64,000 nucleotides of DNA from NCBI RefSeq assembly GCF_900155985.1, contig NZ_FTMA01000008.1, positions 1 to 64,000 of the forward strand, read 5' to 3'. The stretch is from Maribacter ulvicola (GTDB lineage: Bacteria; Bacteroidota; Bacteroidia; Flavobacteriales; Flavobacteriaceae). A program made the position numbers and the translations under genes. Every line of letters begins with the position of its first letter. Position 1 is the first letter of the stretch. Below, piece after piece: positions 1-8,441 of this stretch. Under the pieces are notes generated by a model that saw only the letters and a list, made by a program, of their open reading frames with translations, was not told the DNA's origin and made no database searches.

Positions 1-1551
1 ACCGTCATCATCGGAATCTGGGTCGTTGGGGTCCGTAATCTCCCCGTTCGGATCGGCCGTGGTGGCAAGGTCGTCCACGCCCGTGGTTTCCTCGTCATTG
101 GTAAGACCGTCATTATCACAATCTGAAGTTCCTAGCGGGGTACCGCCCACGGAATCACAATCGTCGTTAGGATCTGTACCATCTATGGCTTCCTGTCCAT
201 CGGAAATACCGTCATTGTCTGAATCTAATGGATTTAAGGTTAGTGTTGCACAACTAATCTCCCTGATACACACATTATCATCATGAGTAATTAATACACA
301 ATATTGATTTCCATCATCTGCTAAAGCGGCATTGAAGCTATAACTTGAACCTGTTTCACCTGGAATAATTGTTCCACCCATATCTGGGTTGCCATTATAC
401 CATTGGTAATTAAGACCTGAATCTGCATTTCCCGTACTACCGTATACGGGGTTACCAGCAGAATAACTTGTAGCTTGATCTCCTGTTGCTATAACACTAA
501 ATGTTGTAGAATCACCATCATTGAAAGTCTGGTTGCTTGGCGGTGTACTAATTGTTACTTTAATAGCTTCGGCTTCGTTACCTGTTACACCATTATAACC
601 TCCCGTACCACCTGTTACTAATCCATCACTATTAAAACCTGTCCCATCTAATATCCCATCCGCAGGCGCTACATCTACTCCCCCAGATTCAAAAACATCT
701 AGACAACCATCACCATCACTATCCCTGTCTAAATAATCTGGAGTACCATCATTATCTGTATCAGTTAAACAAACAGATTCAGCTATTTGTAACCGTTGTC
801 CATCATTATTACCTGTTATATTTGACACATTGATTACGATTGTTGTATAAGTTCCTTGTACTTGTACAGTTCCATAAGCGCTACCTATCTGATTGGCCAA
901 ATTACAATCTGGAGCAGTTACGCCATTAGCATTATTTCCATCTGAAACCAATGTGCCAACTACCGAAAAATCTGCATTTCCTGATAATCGGATTAATGAA
1001 ATTCCAGGAGTTGGTGCAAAATTCCAAGTAGAATAATCTGTACCACCCAAATGGAAATTTAAGTCGCTCACTGATTTACTAAACGTAATAGTTAATGTAC
1101 CAGAAGGCTCATTTGCTCTAATATTGGTTCTAGCATGATCTGTATTGGTTTCTGCTCCTGTATAATTACTTGTGGAGAATACACATTGATCATTATTGCC
1201 ATCTACACCATTAAATCTATTATTGGTTCCGCTTAATACTGCGGTGTAGGTAGTTCCACTAGGTAGTACACCTGTAAATGTTTGATCATTAACAAATGTC
1301 ATTTCTGAAAATAAACTACTAGTACAACTACCTTCTTCTATATCTAAAACCCCATCATTATCATCATCTTTATCACAAATATTATTAATACCATCTGCAT
1401 CTGGGTCGTTTGCGGTTACTATACCTGCTGTTGCTCCATCTGTACATGGGTCTTGTGATTTTACTTCAGAAATAAAAAAAAGTAAAAATATAATTGACAC
1501 TATGTTTTTTAAATGATGTTTAAAAAGAAAAATAAAAGTAAATTTTAACAT
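1..1551 (-). CDS. Secreted thrombospondin type 3 repeat protein, 5' part (runs off window)
   Basis: An open frame of 517 codons with no stop runs from an ATG at 1551 to the left edge, so the C-terminal part lies outside. The N-terminus has a long hydrophobic segment (residues about 17-32) followed by SQDP, consistent with an exported protein. Acidic calcium-binding repeats of the DxDxDG type occur near residues 45-70 (DPDADG, DDDNDG), 265-285 (DTDNDG, DSDGDG) and from 445 onward (DSDNDG, DCDNDG, DPDSDDDG). Between them lie beta-rich segments, one with an Ig-like 'YQWYNG' type motif. In Flavobacteriia such proteins are usually large cell-surface or type IX-secreted adhesins, often ending in a sorting domain, which cannot be seen here. 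Bases 1-180 are about 56% GC against roughly 36-38% for the rest of the gene. Export is well supported; the exact role is unknown. Confidence 0.8.
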   Translation of the reverse strand, partial: MLKFTFIFLFKHHLKNIVSIIFLLFFISEVKSQDPCTDGATAGIVTANDPDADGINNICDKDDDNDGVLDIEEGSCTSSLFSEMTFVNDQTFTGVLPSGTTYTAVLSGTNNRFNGVDGNNDQCVFSTSNYTGAETNTDHARTNIRANEPSGTLTITFSKSVSDLNFHLGGTDYSTWNFAPTPGISLIRLSGNADFSVVGTLVSDGNNANGVTAPDCNLANQIGSAYGTVQVQGTYTTIVINVSNITGNNDGQRLQIAESVCLTDTDNDGTPDYLDRDSDGDGCLDVFESGGVDVAPADGILDGTGFNSDGLVTGGTGGYNGVTGNEAEAIKVTISTPPSNQTFNDGDSTTFSVIATGDQATSYSAGNPVYGSTGNADSGLNYQWYNGNPDMGGTIIPGETGSSYSFNAALADDGNQYCVLITHDDNVCIREISCATLTLNPLDSDNDGISDGQEAIDGTDPNDDCDSVGGTPLGTSDCDNDGLTNDEETTGVDDLATTADPNGEITDPNDPDSDDDG

Positions 1552-2180
1552 TAGATGAGTTTTTTTAATTCAATAAGCTATCTTCTTAAAAGATTAGCAT
1601 ATAAAAACATTTTTTTTAAGCATTGAGTCCTATATTATATAAGAAATAAACCAGCTAATGTTTTTAAATACTCTAAATATATGACACCATGTTTAAAATA
1701 GAGTCACATATTGTTAGATAAAATTATGTTAATTGAATTGAGGTGTTATTTTTTTAATAAATGTATGGGTAAGAGTGTAATTTTTAGAACTTTTGTTGCT
1801 ATTCTCTATAATTTTGTTGTAAATCCGTTAAGATTTAATATCTGTATTTTCCTACAAAATGAATCTATTCCCTTTTAGGCAAATATTTATATATTGCCTT
1901 GTGCTCATTAATTCTATCGTACTTATTTATTGTTTCAACCTAATGATTAAAAGCATTCAATGATTAATTAGCTTACCAAATATGGTTAATGTATAGGAGT
2001 ATTGATGGGATACATTGAAAGCACATTTATTGATAAAAATACCTAACGAGATAGTTATCTTTTATGGTTATTGATTTTGAAAAATCCTTTTATAACATTA
2101 GTTTAATTTAAAGATTTGAATATTGTAAATTATTCTAAGCAGGAAAAAAATATATTTTCACTTAGATATTAGGTGTTTAT
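1552..2180. other. Intergenic region, no gene seen
   Basis: About 630 bases of very AT-rich sequence between two minus-strand genes. I see no convincing reading frame, no RNA gene and no Crp/Fnr-type palindrome. It holds the upstream region of the TSP3 protein and, at its far end, a weak terminator for the AarF/MgtC operon. An isolated TAATTTTG at 1809-1816 faces away from any gene. Confidence 0.5.
2144..2175 (-). terminator. Probable terminator of the 6775-2181 operon
   Basis: On the minus strand a 6-bp stem (2170-2175 with 2159-2164, one wobble pair, 5-nt loop) is followed within a few bases by a run of seven T (2150-2144). It lies just after the stop codon of the MgtC-like gene. The stem is weak. 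Confidence 0.4.
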
Positions 2181-3449
2181 TTAATTGAGAAAGGCGTAAA
2201 GACCACCAATTATTATAATACCGGAAAACGTATACCCAACTAGTTTGCCGGTTATTTTAGATCCTTTAAATACGGAAATTCCCAATTTTACAAGCATATT
2301 ACTAATGACGGCGGTGACTATAACGGATGAAGCCAGCTTTATTTTTTCAGCATCCGAAGCAAAATTGGCTAGGCTTATAGTGATGGCATCAGTATCTGCT
2401 AAACCGGCAATTAGCGCGGAGTAGTACAATCCGCTTTCTCCAAAAAACTGATTACTGTAAAAAACGGCAAAAAGTATGACCACATAAATTACACCGAACC
2501 CAATGGCATTAAGTAAATTCATAGGATTACCTAGCTTAATATTTGTATCGGGCTTATTGGTATCCTCTTTAATTAGAAGTAGGGAAACTACAAGGCATGT
2601 TATTGAAAATAAGGCAAATGGTATGGCTACATACTTAAAAAGTGCGGCATTGAAGATAAAGGTCAATAATGCGAGTCTTGGAAACATGATAGCCGAAGCA
2701 ATGATAATACCCGCAGCATATTTTCTAGAAAGTTCAGGAGATTCTATACTGCGAGAAGCATAGCTCCAAGTTACTGCAGTACTAGAAATGAGACCGCCAA
2801 GAATAGCGGTTAATAGAATTCCCTTTTTGGAGCCTACAAATTTCACTAAGAAATAACCAATGAAGTTTAAAAAGGATACAATGACAATGATAGACCCGAT
2901 CTCAAACGGATTTATCAAGTCATTAGGTCCGTAATTCTTATTGGGTAAAAACGGTAAAATCAACAAAGCGATGATAGAAAATTTTATTAGCGCAAAAAGC
3001 TCGTCAGAAGTAATATTTCTTATAACAGTATGAAAACGGGTTTTAAGAGAAAGTAAGGTTACAATGATAACTGCCGTAGCAACTGCATTTCTATAATATT
3101 CCGCAGAAACCATTAAGCCTAAAACCACAGTGGAAATCAATGCAATGTTCGTAGTAAAGCTACGCTCGTATTCTACGGTTTCTTTGTATAAATGATTGAA
3201 TCCTAAAAAGAAAATAAAAGCGCCTAAACCAATAATAGGTAGCCAGTTAGAGTAGATTTCAGTGAGGCTGCCCAGTGTAAAGCCTAAAATAGCTACAATG
3301 GGGAAAGCGCGTATGCCGGCAAACCCTTTGTCTTCTTTTAAGTTATTATATTCTCTTTCCAGTCCTAAGATCAGACCAATGCCCAAACTAATGAGTACTC
3401 CTAAAATATAAGGATCTAAGACGTTAAATATTTTTTCAAATTCACCCAT
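2181..3449 (-). CDS. MgtC/SapB-family DUF4010 membrane protein
   Basis: 422 residues with about a dozen hydrophobic segments. The N-terminal 140 residues carry the MgtC/SapB signature (GLILGLERE near residue 25-33, then a KGFAGIRAF block), and the rest matches the DUF4010 type of C-terminal domain. MgtC proteins are inner-membrane factors linked to magnesium limitation and modulation of ATP synthase or transporters. The role of the DUF4010 fusion is not established. It is the last gene of a five-gene minus-strand run (6775 to 2181) headed by a Crp/Fnr-type operator, with an 11-base gap to the AarF gene upstream. Family assignment is firm, function inferred. Confidence 0.85.
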   Translation of the reverse strand: MGEFEKIFNVLDPYILGVLISLGIGLILGLEREYNNLKEDKGFAGIRAFPIVAILGFTLGSLTEIYSNWLPIIGLGAFIFFLGFNHLYKETVEYERSFTTNIALISTVVLGLMVSAEYYRNAVATAVIIVTLLSLKTRFHTVIRNITSDELFALIKFSIIALLILPFLPNKNYGPNDLINPFEIGSIIVIVSFLNFIGYFLVKFVGSKKGILLTAILGGLISSTAVTWSYASRSIESPELSRKYAAGIIIASAIMFPRLALLTFIFNAALFKYVAIPFALFSITCLVVSLLLIKEDTNKPDTNIKLGNPMNLLNAIGFGVIYVVILFAVFYSNQFFGESGLYYSALIAGLADTDAITISLANFASDAEKIKLASSVIVTAVISNMLVKLGISVFKGSKITGKLVGYTFSGIIIIGGLYAFLN

Positions 3450-3460
3450 GTATTCTTTTT

Positions 3461-5143
3461 CTAAAGCTGATTGTTTCTAAAAATTGAGATTACAATGTAG
3501 AACCCCAACAGGGCAGATAGAACAAAACCTATGGCTCCTAACACCGGAATACCGTTAATTAAAGGAGGCATTTTTGCCATTACCAGTAAAGATGAACCTA
3601 TAGAAAGCGCAGCAATGATTACGGCAAACACCAAACGGTTTACAGCCTTACTCGTTGCTGATTGAAACTCTTTAAGACCCTTGTGTTCATGTACAATTTC
3701 TAACTTACCTTCCTTTATTTTTTTTAGGATGGTATTAATATCATCTGGCAAAGTATCAACTAGGGCATTAACATCTTTAATACGGTTCAGGTTCTTTTTA
3801 AATAAGTACTTTAAGCTAAATTTCTTTCGCAAAATTTTTGCGGTGTAGGGCTCTAGATTTTCAGTGATATTAAATTCAGGATCTAATTTCAGTCCAACAC
3901 CTTCAATAAGAATGATACCTCTTATCATCATGTATAGGTAGTGGGGTATTATAATTTGATTTTCATATAAAACAACTTTAAACTGAGATAAGGTATCGCC
4001 AAGTTTAATGTTTTGTATAGCGGTATTGCTTACCCCTTCAAGTAATTGATAGAGGTCTTGCTCTAGTTTTTTATAATCAGGTATGTTGGTGCTTATAGCA
4101 ATCTTTTCAAGTAAAGTAATTATTTTTTTAACGTCTTTATTAAGGAAATGGAGTAGTAGGTCGTTTATAGATTCCTTTTCATTGGGTAGAACAGTCCCCA
4201 TCATTCCGAAATCCAAAAAGCATATTTTTTCGGTTTCAGAAATTATAAATATATTACCTGGATGTGGGTCTGCATGAAAAAATCCATGATCTAAAATCTG
4301 TTCAATATAAAGGTCTACACCAATTTTTGCAACAGCTTTGGGGTTTATGTTGGCTGCTGTCAATGCTTCAATATTAGAAACTTTAATACCCTCTATAAGT
4401 TCCATACAAATAATCTTATCTGTAGAGAGTTCCTTATAAATTTCTGGCACATGAATAAACTCATTGCCTGCGAAATTTTTAGCAAAACGTTCGGTATTGC
4501 CTATTTCTCTTGCAAACTGAAGTTCTTCTTTTATACTCCGCTCAAAAGATGCTATAATGCGAATAGGTTGATAAGCTTGCGCGTGCGTGCTATATTTCTC
4601 AAGACTATCGGCTACCTGTTTCATGACCATTAAATCAGCTTCAATAACTGCTGTAATATGAGGTCTTTGAATTTTTAGGATAACATCTTCGCCGTTTACA
4701 AGTTGTGCTTGGTGTACCTGTGCTAAAGATGCTGCAGCTAAGGGCTCTAATTGAATGGTGGCAAAATAGCCAAATTTTTCAATTCCTAACTCTTCTTCAA
4801 CTGTAGCTAAAACATCAAAGTCTTTGAGTTTTGGCACATGGTCCTGCAGTTTCTCCAATTCCGCTATAAGCTCAAGCGGTAGCATGTCTTCTCGTGTACT
4901 AAATATTTGTCCCAGTTTTATATAGGTAGGGCCTAATTCTTCAAGTACCATTCTAATACGTTCGTATTTAGAAAAGGATAAATTTTTCTTAGTATCTGGA
5001 TGGTTTTCCAGATACTTTTTAGGAATTAGTTTCAAAATAGGACTTTGAGATAACACATCTTCAAAACCATACTTAACAAGTATATTGAATAAAGTAGCGT
5101 ACCGCTTTATTTCTTTTTGCGTTGGAATTCTTAGTATGGCCAT
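3461..5143 (-). CDS. AarF/ABC1/UbiB atypical kinase family protein
   Basis: 560 residues, the usual length for bacterial UbiB-like proteins. Visible family motifs are KLGQ (76-79), the alanine-rich AAASLAQVH (136-144), the lysine in ILKIQRP (157), HADPHPGN (290-297) and the metal-binding DFG (311-313). Two hydrophobic helices close the protein (about 505-555). UbiB proteins are membrane-associated ATPases needed for quinone synthesis or distribution. Many Bacteroidota carry several paralogues, so a ubiquinone/menaquinone role is an inference. It lies between the small 71-aa gene and the MgtC-like gene in a low-oxygen-type operon. Confidence 0.9.
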   Translation of the reverse strand: MAILRIPTQKEIKRYATLFNILVKYGFEDVLSQSPILKLIPKKYLENHPDTKKNLSFSKYERIRMVLEELGPTYIKLGQIFSTREDMLPLELIAELEKLQDHVPKLKDFDVLATVEEELGIEKFGYFATIQLEPLAAASLAQVHQAQLVNGEDVILKIQRPHITAVIEADLMVMKQVADSLEKYSTHAQAYQPIRIIASFERSIKEELQFAREIGNTERFAKNFAGNEFIHVPEIYKELSTDKIICMELIEGIKVSNIEALTAANINPKAVAKIGVDLYIEQILDHGFFHADPHPGNIFIISETEKICFLDFGMMGTVLPNEKESINDLLLHFLNKDVKKIITLLEKIAISTNIPDYKKLEQDLYQLLEGVSNTAIQNIKLGDTLSQFKVVLYENQIIIPHYLYMMIRGIILIEGVGLKLDPEFNITENLEPYTAKILRKKFSLKYLFKKNLNRIKDVNALVDTLPDDINTILKKIKEGKLEIVHEHKGLKEFQSATSKAVNRLVFAVIIAALSIGSSLLVMAKMPPLINGIPVLGAIGFVLSALLGFYIVISIFRNNQL

Positions 5144-5214
5144 GTAAGATTACTCTTTTTAGAAAATAGATTTTGTAAGCGGTGATAATATGATGGTTAG
5201 TACGGTTTTAATGT

Positions 5215-5430
5215 TCATATAGAATTTTTATGCTCGTCTAAATAATGATCTAGCAATTGTTTTAAGCTTTCTAGGTATTCTTGCATTACCTCCTTGTCCA
5301 TATGTGGATGTTCACTCATAGGTAAGGTCATTGGATTTTCGTCTAACGAACGATATAGTTCTGGATAGTTAGTTTCTATGTTTGTAGTTAAAGCTGTAAT
5401 CTCATTTAAGATTTTGTGTAATTGTTTCAT
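5215..5430 (-). CDS. Small conserved-looking hypothetical protein (71 aa)
   Basis: A 71-residue, acidic, mostly helical protein without signal peptide or membrane segment. It has a histidine/methionine-rich centre (MTLPMSEHPHMDKEVM, about residues 34-49). I do not recognise a family. It sits 13 bases downstream of a universal stress protein and upstream of the AarF gene in the same direction, so it is probably co-transcribed from the operator at 6829-6842. The central His/Met cluster might bind a metal, but this is speculation. Confidence 0.6.
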   Translation of the reverse strand: MKQLHKILNEITALTTNIETNYPELYRSLDENPMTLPMSEHPHMDKEVMQEYLESLKQLLDHYLDEHKNSI

Positions 5431-5443
5431 AGTAGTATTTTAA

Positions 5444-6253
5444 TTATTTAGTTAGCGGTAAAACTAGTAAAGGAATTTTTGTCTTTTCACTTAGACTTTT
5501 AATGATATTTTCCCTAAAAAGTTGTTTAAAAAAACCATGTTTAGTTTTTAATATGACCATGGTACCTAAACTTTTGTATTCTTTTTCAATTAGATATAGC
5601 GTATTGGCAATATTGTCCTGAAGTTCAATTTCAAAAAAATGGTGCTTGGTTGCTTTTAATATATTTCTTAATAGTTCTTTGTTTAAGTGCTGTTCCTCGT
5701 TCAAAGATTCTTCTGTTTTTACATGAGCGATGTTAAGGGTAGAACTAGTTAATTTAACTAGCTGTATAAGTGGGTTTAACTCCGTATTTGTAAACGTATG
5801 CTTGTAGTCGGTCGCAAATACAATTTCTTTTGAATTAGCGTTCTCATATTCTGGAGGTACAATTATCAAAGCTGAATTTTCTAAGTGTTCAATAAGACCT
5901 AAAGCGTTGCTGCCAATAAACAGCTGAGTAAGGCTAGAAGCCCCTCTTGTACCAATAATAACAAAATCTGCATTGATGATATTTTGAGTCTGGTTCGTTA
6001 AATTTAAAACCGATTCTGTTTTTAAAATTCCTTCAAAATAGAAGTCTTGATCTTCAGTTTGCAGTTCTAAACTTTTAATTAAAATATCTAAAGATTTTTG
6101 AGTAGCAGATTTAGACATAGAAGAAGAAGGAGCATTATGATAGCCATGAAGAATGTAAAAGGTACACGTTTCGTTTTTAAAAAGGTCAAGAGCATACGCA
6201 ATAGCTTTTTGAGCGTTTAAAGAGAAATCTGTTGGGATAATAACTTTTTTCAT
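5444..6253 (-). CDS. Universal stress protein, tandem UspA domains
   Basis: 269 residues with two UspA-type domains. The first ends with the nucleotide-binding pattern G-x2-G-x9-G-S-N (GTRGASSLTQLFIGSN, about residues 101-116). The second domain is degenerate and lacks it. The N-terminus MKKVIIPTDFS is the standard UspA beta-1 strand with the Asp that contacts ATP. Soluble, cytoplasmic. It lies 63 bases downstream of the 152-aa gene in the same orientation with no operator in the gap, so it is probably expressed from the palindrome at 6829-6842. One of eight Usp paralogues in the window. Confidence 0.92.
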   Translation of the reverse strand: MKKVIIPTDFSLNAQKAIAYALDLFKNETCTFYILHGYHNAPSSSMSKSATQKSLDILIKSLELQTEDQDFYFEGILKTESVLNLTNQTQNIINADFVIIGTRGASSLTQLFIGSNALGLIEHLENSALIIVPPEYENANSKEIVFATDYKHTFTNTELNPLIQLVKLTSSTLNIAHVKTEESLNEEQHLNKELLRNILKATKHHFFEIELQDNIANTLYLIEKEYKSLGTMVILKTKHGFFKQLFRENIIKSLSEKTKIPLLVLPLTK

Positions 6254-6316
6254 TGTGGATAAGCTTAAGGTTATAAATAGTCTACTATTCTTAATCTAGT
6301 AAATACATAGTTTAAA

Positions 6317-6775
6317 TTAAGCGCTGGTCATACCTAGTCGTCTCACCATTTCTTCACCATCAATAACGTGTTCTGTAATGGCAAAGACTTCTTTTCGGTT
6401 TGTTCTAAATTGTTTTACAAAAAGAGTAAGGTCATCTTCAAGTTGCTCATGTTCTGTTCTAAAAGTATGAGAATCATATGAAAACGGGTTATCTATTAAT
6501 TCAGCTAAATGATGCAAATGAGTATCAATTTGTTTTACCAATGTATCGCACTTCTTATCGGTATCAATAAGACTAACTTCAATTTCACGAACCATATCAA
6601 TATTGTCTTTCTTAGATATCCACATAAAGTACTTATCTATTAAGTGATGTAAGAACTTCAGGTCTTCATTGTAAAAAGCCATATCTGATTTCCAATGCTC
6701 GGTCAATACATAAAGAGATTTCCAGTCGGCTTCATGAATATAGTTGTCTTTAGGTCTATTTCTAAAAGTGCTCAT
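6317..6775 (-). CDS. Hypothetical helical protein, first gene of a low-oxygen-type operon
   Basis: 152 residues, predicted almost entirely helical, no signal peptide or membrane span. It has several His/Asp/Glu residues spaced in helices (HHLIDKY, HLHHLAEL, HEQLEDDL), reminiscent of a four-helix bundle, but I do not recognise the family and cannot assign a metal or ligand. Its start codon lies 60 bases from the centre of a perfect ATGAC-N4-GTCAT palindrome, with a TAACTTTA -7 box at 6806-6799. That makes it the leading gene of the run 6775-2181 and the divergent partner of the Usp at 7006. Confidence 0.65.
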   Translation of the reverse strand: MSTFRNRPKDNYIHEADWKSLYVLTEHWKSDMAFYNEDLKFLHHLIDKYFMWISKKDNIDMVREIEVSLIDTDKKCDTLVKQIDTHLHHLAELIDNPFSYDSHTFRTEHEQLEDDLTLFVKQFRTNRKEVFAITEHVIDGEEMVRRLGMTSA

Positions 6776-6798
6776 TTCTTTATGTTTTAATGAAAGTA

Positions 6799-6842
6799 TA
6801 AAGTTATAGGCAGAAGCATTTAAAAATTATGACCAAAGTCAT
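6799..6842 (-). promoter_or_regulatory. Crp/Fnr-type operator and promoter for the 6775-2181 operon
   Basis: The palindrome ATGACCAAAGTCAT (6829-6842, 5-bp perfect arms) is centred at 6835.5. A TAACTTTA box on the minus strand (6806-6799) starts 29.5 nt from that centre, which puts the operator at about -41.5 from the expected start. The operator is about 60 bases from the start codon at 6775. Confidence 0.75.
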
Positions 6843-6935
6843 GAATACTATAAAGAGGCCTACAGTTTGTAATTTTTTAAGGAAATTCATCTATTAGCAA
6901 GGTATGTTCTTTAGTGATTTAAAAAAAAATGGCGG

Positions 6936-6981
6936 ACATGATGTTTGTCATGTCTTTTTAGTTTGGTAGTCAGTACTTTAG
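6936..6981 (+). promoter_or_regulatory. Crp/Fnr-type operator and promoter for the Usp at 7006
   Basis: ATGATGTTTGTCAT (6938-6951), extendable to 6-bp arms ACATGA/TCATGT (6936-6953), is centred at 6944.5. The box TACTTTAG (6974-6981) starts 29.5 nt downstream. The GTG start lies 61.5 bases from the centre. Confidence 0.75.
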
Positions 6982-7005
6982 ATAAAATAATTAAACATTG
7001 ATTCC

Positions 7006-7881
7006 GTGAAGACTATACTGTACTGTACCGATTATTCTGAAAATTCTATAGCAGCATTGAAATATGCTTATCATATGGCTAAACAGATGAAAACCCGTTT
7101 GGTAATTAGTCATGTATTTGATTATCCTACTATTTTGGGTACAGATAATCTCGATGAACCTTTTCCACATCTGGACGAAACTGCCCATAAATCACACAGG
7201 TTTAAACTTGAGGAATTCTGCGATGAACATTTGGGTAAATCTTGGCAAGACCCTACTATTATATTGGAAGCTTTTGAAGATAAATCCGTGGTACATGGTA
7301 TAATGGCAGTGGCTGTAGAATGGCATGCATACTTAATTGTATTAGGTATTAAAGGAGGAAGCGCTATTAGGGAAATGATAATGGGAAGTAATACCAAACA
7401 TTTAATAGAAAAAGCTCCTTGCCCAGTGTTGAGTATTCCTTCAGATGCTTCCTATATGCCAATTAAGAATATAGTCTATGCAACAGACTTTGAAGAAGAA
7501 GATGTATATGCCATTCGTAAGTTGGTAGAAATGGCACAACCATTAATGGCGACTATAAATGTGGTTCATATTTCTACAAAAGATGAATACAAAGGAGATA
7601 TGCAGCTAGAATGGTTCAAAGAGATGCTTGGCGAAAAAGTTACTTATGAATTAATTGAATTTAAATTATTGTTTACAGAAGATGTTTTTGAAAGCCTTAG
7701 AGTTTATTTAGGTGATACAAATGCAGACTTAGTTGTGATGTTAGAAAGAGCCCATAAGGGTATTCTAAAAAACATATTTCATAAAGATTTAGTGAAAAAG
7801 ATGGAATCGTATGGTAGGGTACCTCTTTTAAGTTTTAGGGGATCAAATCATCAATTATTTTACTTTAAACAAGCACTTTAA
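7006..7881 (+). CDS. Universal stress protein, tandem UspA domains
   Basis: 291 residues. Domain 1 starts with KTILYCTDYSENS and carries the ATP-binding pattern GIKGGSAIREMIMGSN (about 115-130). Domain 2 (from about residue 150) starts KNIVYATDF and lacks the glycine pattern. The start is a GTG at 7006: an in-frame stop lies 18 bases upstream and no ATG intervenes. The distance from the operator also matches that of the other genes of this set. A small membrane protein gene follows 11 bases downstream and is probably co-transcribed. Confidence 0.9.
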   Translation: MKTILYCTDYSENSIAALKYAYHMAKQMKTRLVISHVFDYPTILGTDNLDEPFPHLDETAHKSHRFKLEEFCDEHLGKSWQDPTIILEAFEDKSVVHGIMAVAVEWHAYLIVLGIKGGSAIREMIMGSNTKHLIEKAPCPVLSIPSDASYMPIKNIVYATDFEEEDVYAIRKLVEMAQPLMATINVVHISTKDEYKGDMQLEWFKEMLGEKVTYELIEFKLLFTEDVFESLRVYLGDTNADLVVMLERAHKGILKNIFHKDLVKKMESYGRVPLLSFRGSNHQLFYFKQAL

Positions 7882-7892
7882 AAAAAGTAATC

Positions 7893-8186
7893 ATGGCCAG
7901 AAGAATATATAGTATAATAATAGTAGTTGCATTAGCATTAGGTTATTACCTGTTCTCAATTAGAGACACACATTCAAAAGTATATCTAATTACAGTTTCG
8001 GCAATAATTTTCACCTTATTTAGTATGGGTATTCACGGTTTATTAGCCCATTCTTTAAAACCAAAGGTTAAAGGAGATATTATAATTTATCCTTTACTTA
8101 TGGGAGTTTTATGGGGAGTGTTGTTCTTTTTGTTTGTATTCGTTTTTCTTCCCATTTTATGCCCAGATTTCTTATTGAAAATTTAG
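7893..8186 (+). CDS. Small membrane protein with three predicted helices
   Basis: 97 residues with hydrophobic segments at about 5-22, 32-55 and 65-90, the last very aromatic. No family recognised. It follows the Usp gene at 7006 by 11 bases, and a hairpin-plus-T-run terminator (8269-8294) ends the pair. It therefore belongs to a two-gene unit driven by the operator at 6938-6951. Function unknown. Confidence 0.65.
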   Translation: MARRIYSIIIVVALALGYYLFSIRDTHSKVYLITVSAIIFTLFSMGIHGLLAHSLKPKVKGDIIIYPLLMGVLWGVLFFLFVFVFLPILCPDFLLKI

Positions 8187-8268
8187 TTGAAACTTTCAGT
8201 AGTGTGTTTTTAAACTGTAAAAAAGTTAGAAAGCATAATTTGGAAAAGTTTTAAAATAATATAGAAAG

Positions 8269-8294
8269 AACCTAGAAGAAAATCTCGGTTTTTT
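8269..8294 (+). terminator. Rho-independent terminator after the Usp/membrane-protein unit
   Basis: AACCTAGA (8269-8276) pairs with TCTCGGTT (8283-8290) with one internal mismatch and a 6-nt loop, followed by a run of T to 8294. Confidence 0.65.
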
Positions 8295-8376
8295 ATGCTC
8301 AAAACGTGTTTAACTAAATCTCAATAGATTGCATAAGTAAAAGATAATCGAGTTTTATGAGTTGATTTTAATAAGC

Positions 8377-8420
8377 ATGATTTTACTCATATAATATCTT
8401 TAAGATTTGCTGTTATTTTG
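8377..8420 (+). promoter_or_regulatory. Crp/Fnr-type operator and promoter for the HlyD-ABC operon
   Basis: ATGATTTTACTCAT (8377-8390) keeps the TGA-N6-TCA core but only 4-bp arms. TTATTTTG (8413-8420) starts 29.5 nt after the centre and differs from TAnnTTTG at one base. The start codon at 8442 is 58.5 bases from the centre. Confidence 0.6.
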
Positions 8421-8441
8421 AATTATAATAATCTGTAATTC

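Noticed and set aside
26-286. Plus-strand frame of 86 codons at the left edge
   Set aside because: It is the complement of acidic TSP3 repeats; the minus-strand frame is open through 1551 bases and has a signal peptide and DxDxDG motifs.
1809-1816. Perfect TAATTTTG -7 box on the plus strand
   Set aside because: No plus-strand gene follows and no upstream element lies at the right spacing; in AT-rich DNA such boxes occur by chance.
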